64,000 nt of DNA from assembly GCF_024758505.1 (NCBI RefSeq), contig NZ_CP077970.1:1240001-1304000 (forward strand), written 5' to 3'. Of this stretch, positions 63,789-64,000 are shown piece after piece. This DNA is from Bradyrhizobium arachidis. Its GTDB lineage: Bacteria > Pseudomonadota > Alphaproteobacteria > Rhizobiales > Xanthobacteraceae. A model generated the notes under the pieces. That model was not told the DNA's origin. It did not search any database and saw only the letters and a list, made by a program, of their open reading frames with translations. The stretch's first letter is position 1. Each line of letters opens with the position of its first letter. Position numbers and translations under genes: made by a program.

Positions 63789-63974
63789 ATGTCCGGCGCA
63801 ATCGAAGGCGTGTCTCGCACCAATTTGGCGAGCGACGGTCCTCAATCTGCAGATCAGCGTCAAGAATTAGAATCAGCGTTTGGTTCGGTTGTTGGGTTGG
63901 TTACGATCCAAATGATGGAACGAAACATGGCGAATCTTCACGAAGCCGTGACTGAAACAGAAGAGGATGCCTGA
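63789..63974 (+). CDS. Small tts-box-controlled protein, first gene of a probable T3SS operon
   Basis: A 61-residue acidic protein (MSGAIEGVSRTNLASDGPQS, then LESAFGSVVGLVTIQMMERN and a polar tail). The middle forms an amphipathic helix. GGGAAG lies about 9 bases before the ATG and a tts box 93 bases before. The size, helical content and place fit a small secreted T3SS component such as a needle, inner-rod or chaperone-like protein, but no specific family is recognised and NopA or NopC identity cannot be claimed. The operon continues beyond the window. Confidence 0.6.
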   Translation: MSGAIEGVSRTNLASDGPQSADQRQELESAFGSVVGLVTIQMMERNMANLHEAVTETEEDA

Positions 63975-64000
63975 CGCCGAATAGTTCGACGTCAGGAGGA

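Noticed and set aside
1..64000. CRISPR arrays, tRNA or rRNA genes, nod boxes, full insertion sequences
   Set aside because: None seen. The only regular repeats are coding SKWP units, the iteron-like triplet and the DUF736 duplications.

Overview
The window looks like part of a symbiosis island from a Bradyrhizobium-type root-nodule bacterium. The evidence is a set of type III secretion (T3SS) genes preceded by tts boxes (the TtsI-binding motif), the effector NopT and translocon protein NopX, conjugation genes of the Rhizobiales integrative-element type (TraF, relaxase, TraG, RepA-like initiator, DUF2285, DUF2840, DUF736, DUF2493), and a general mix of working genes with broken relics. The species cannot be fixed from sequence reading alone.

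Layout. 0-9 kb: mobile-element accessory genes (DUF2493, DUF736), small hypothetical and secreted proteins (a VirK-family protein among them), a GNAT acetyltransferase, and long stretches with no convincing gene. 9-15 kb: a LysR regulator divergent from vanAB (vanillate O-demethylase), and a Fic antitoxin beside a gutted fic gene. This block lies between two near-identical 650-bp direct repeats carrying DUF736 and contains two more DUF736 relics. 15.5-20.6 kb: an aromatic alcohol and aldehyde oxidation operon (XylB/XylC type) with a sigma-54 promoter, divergent from an XylR/DmpR-type activator. Together with vanAB this suggests use of lignin-type aromatics (aryl alcohol to aldehyde to acid, then demethylation).

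20.9-33.5 kb: a conjugation and replication module with XRE regulator, DUF2285 genes (one frameshifted, one a relic), AlpA-like HTH, repA, three iteron-like repeats, DUF2840, traF, lytic transglycosylase, DUF3363 relaxase, traG and a CopG-like gene. No parA, trb mating-pair genes or integrase are visible, so the module looks incomplete. A frameshifted sulfotransferase sits within it.

33.8-64 kb: the symbiosis-effector region. Two giant paralogous SKWP-repeat proteins (3027 and 2271 aa, XopAD/RipS type) flank a debris field containing a condensation-domain gene with an in-frame stop, GMC oxidoreductase and MFS relics, a split otsA, an intact alpha-carbonic anhydrase and a radical SAM protein, followed by intact nopT. 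The right end holds nopX and, divergently, the tts box and first small gene of what is probably the T3SS operon.

Main lead: both SKWP proteins carry, about 258 residues apart, a DGCGFI segment and an LDGDFDGD motif in the order and spacing I recall for cellular RNA-dependent RNA polymerases (QDE-1/RDR class), downstream of an alpha-solenoid-like repeat array resembling RNA-binding OPR/HPR repeats. One paralog also ends in an apparently complete shikimate kinase domain. If right, these secreted proteins would be RNA-directed effectors. This is inference from motifs and needs profile and structure comparison.
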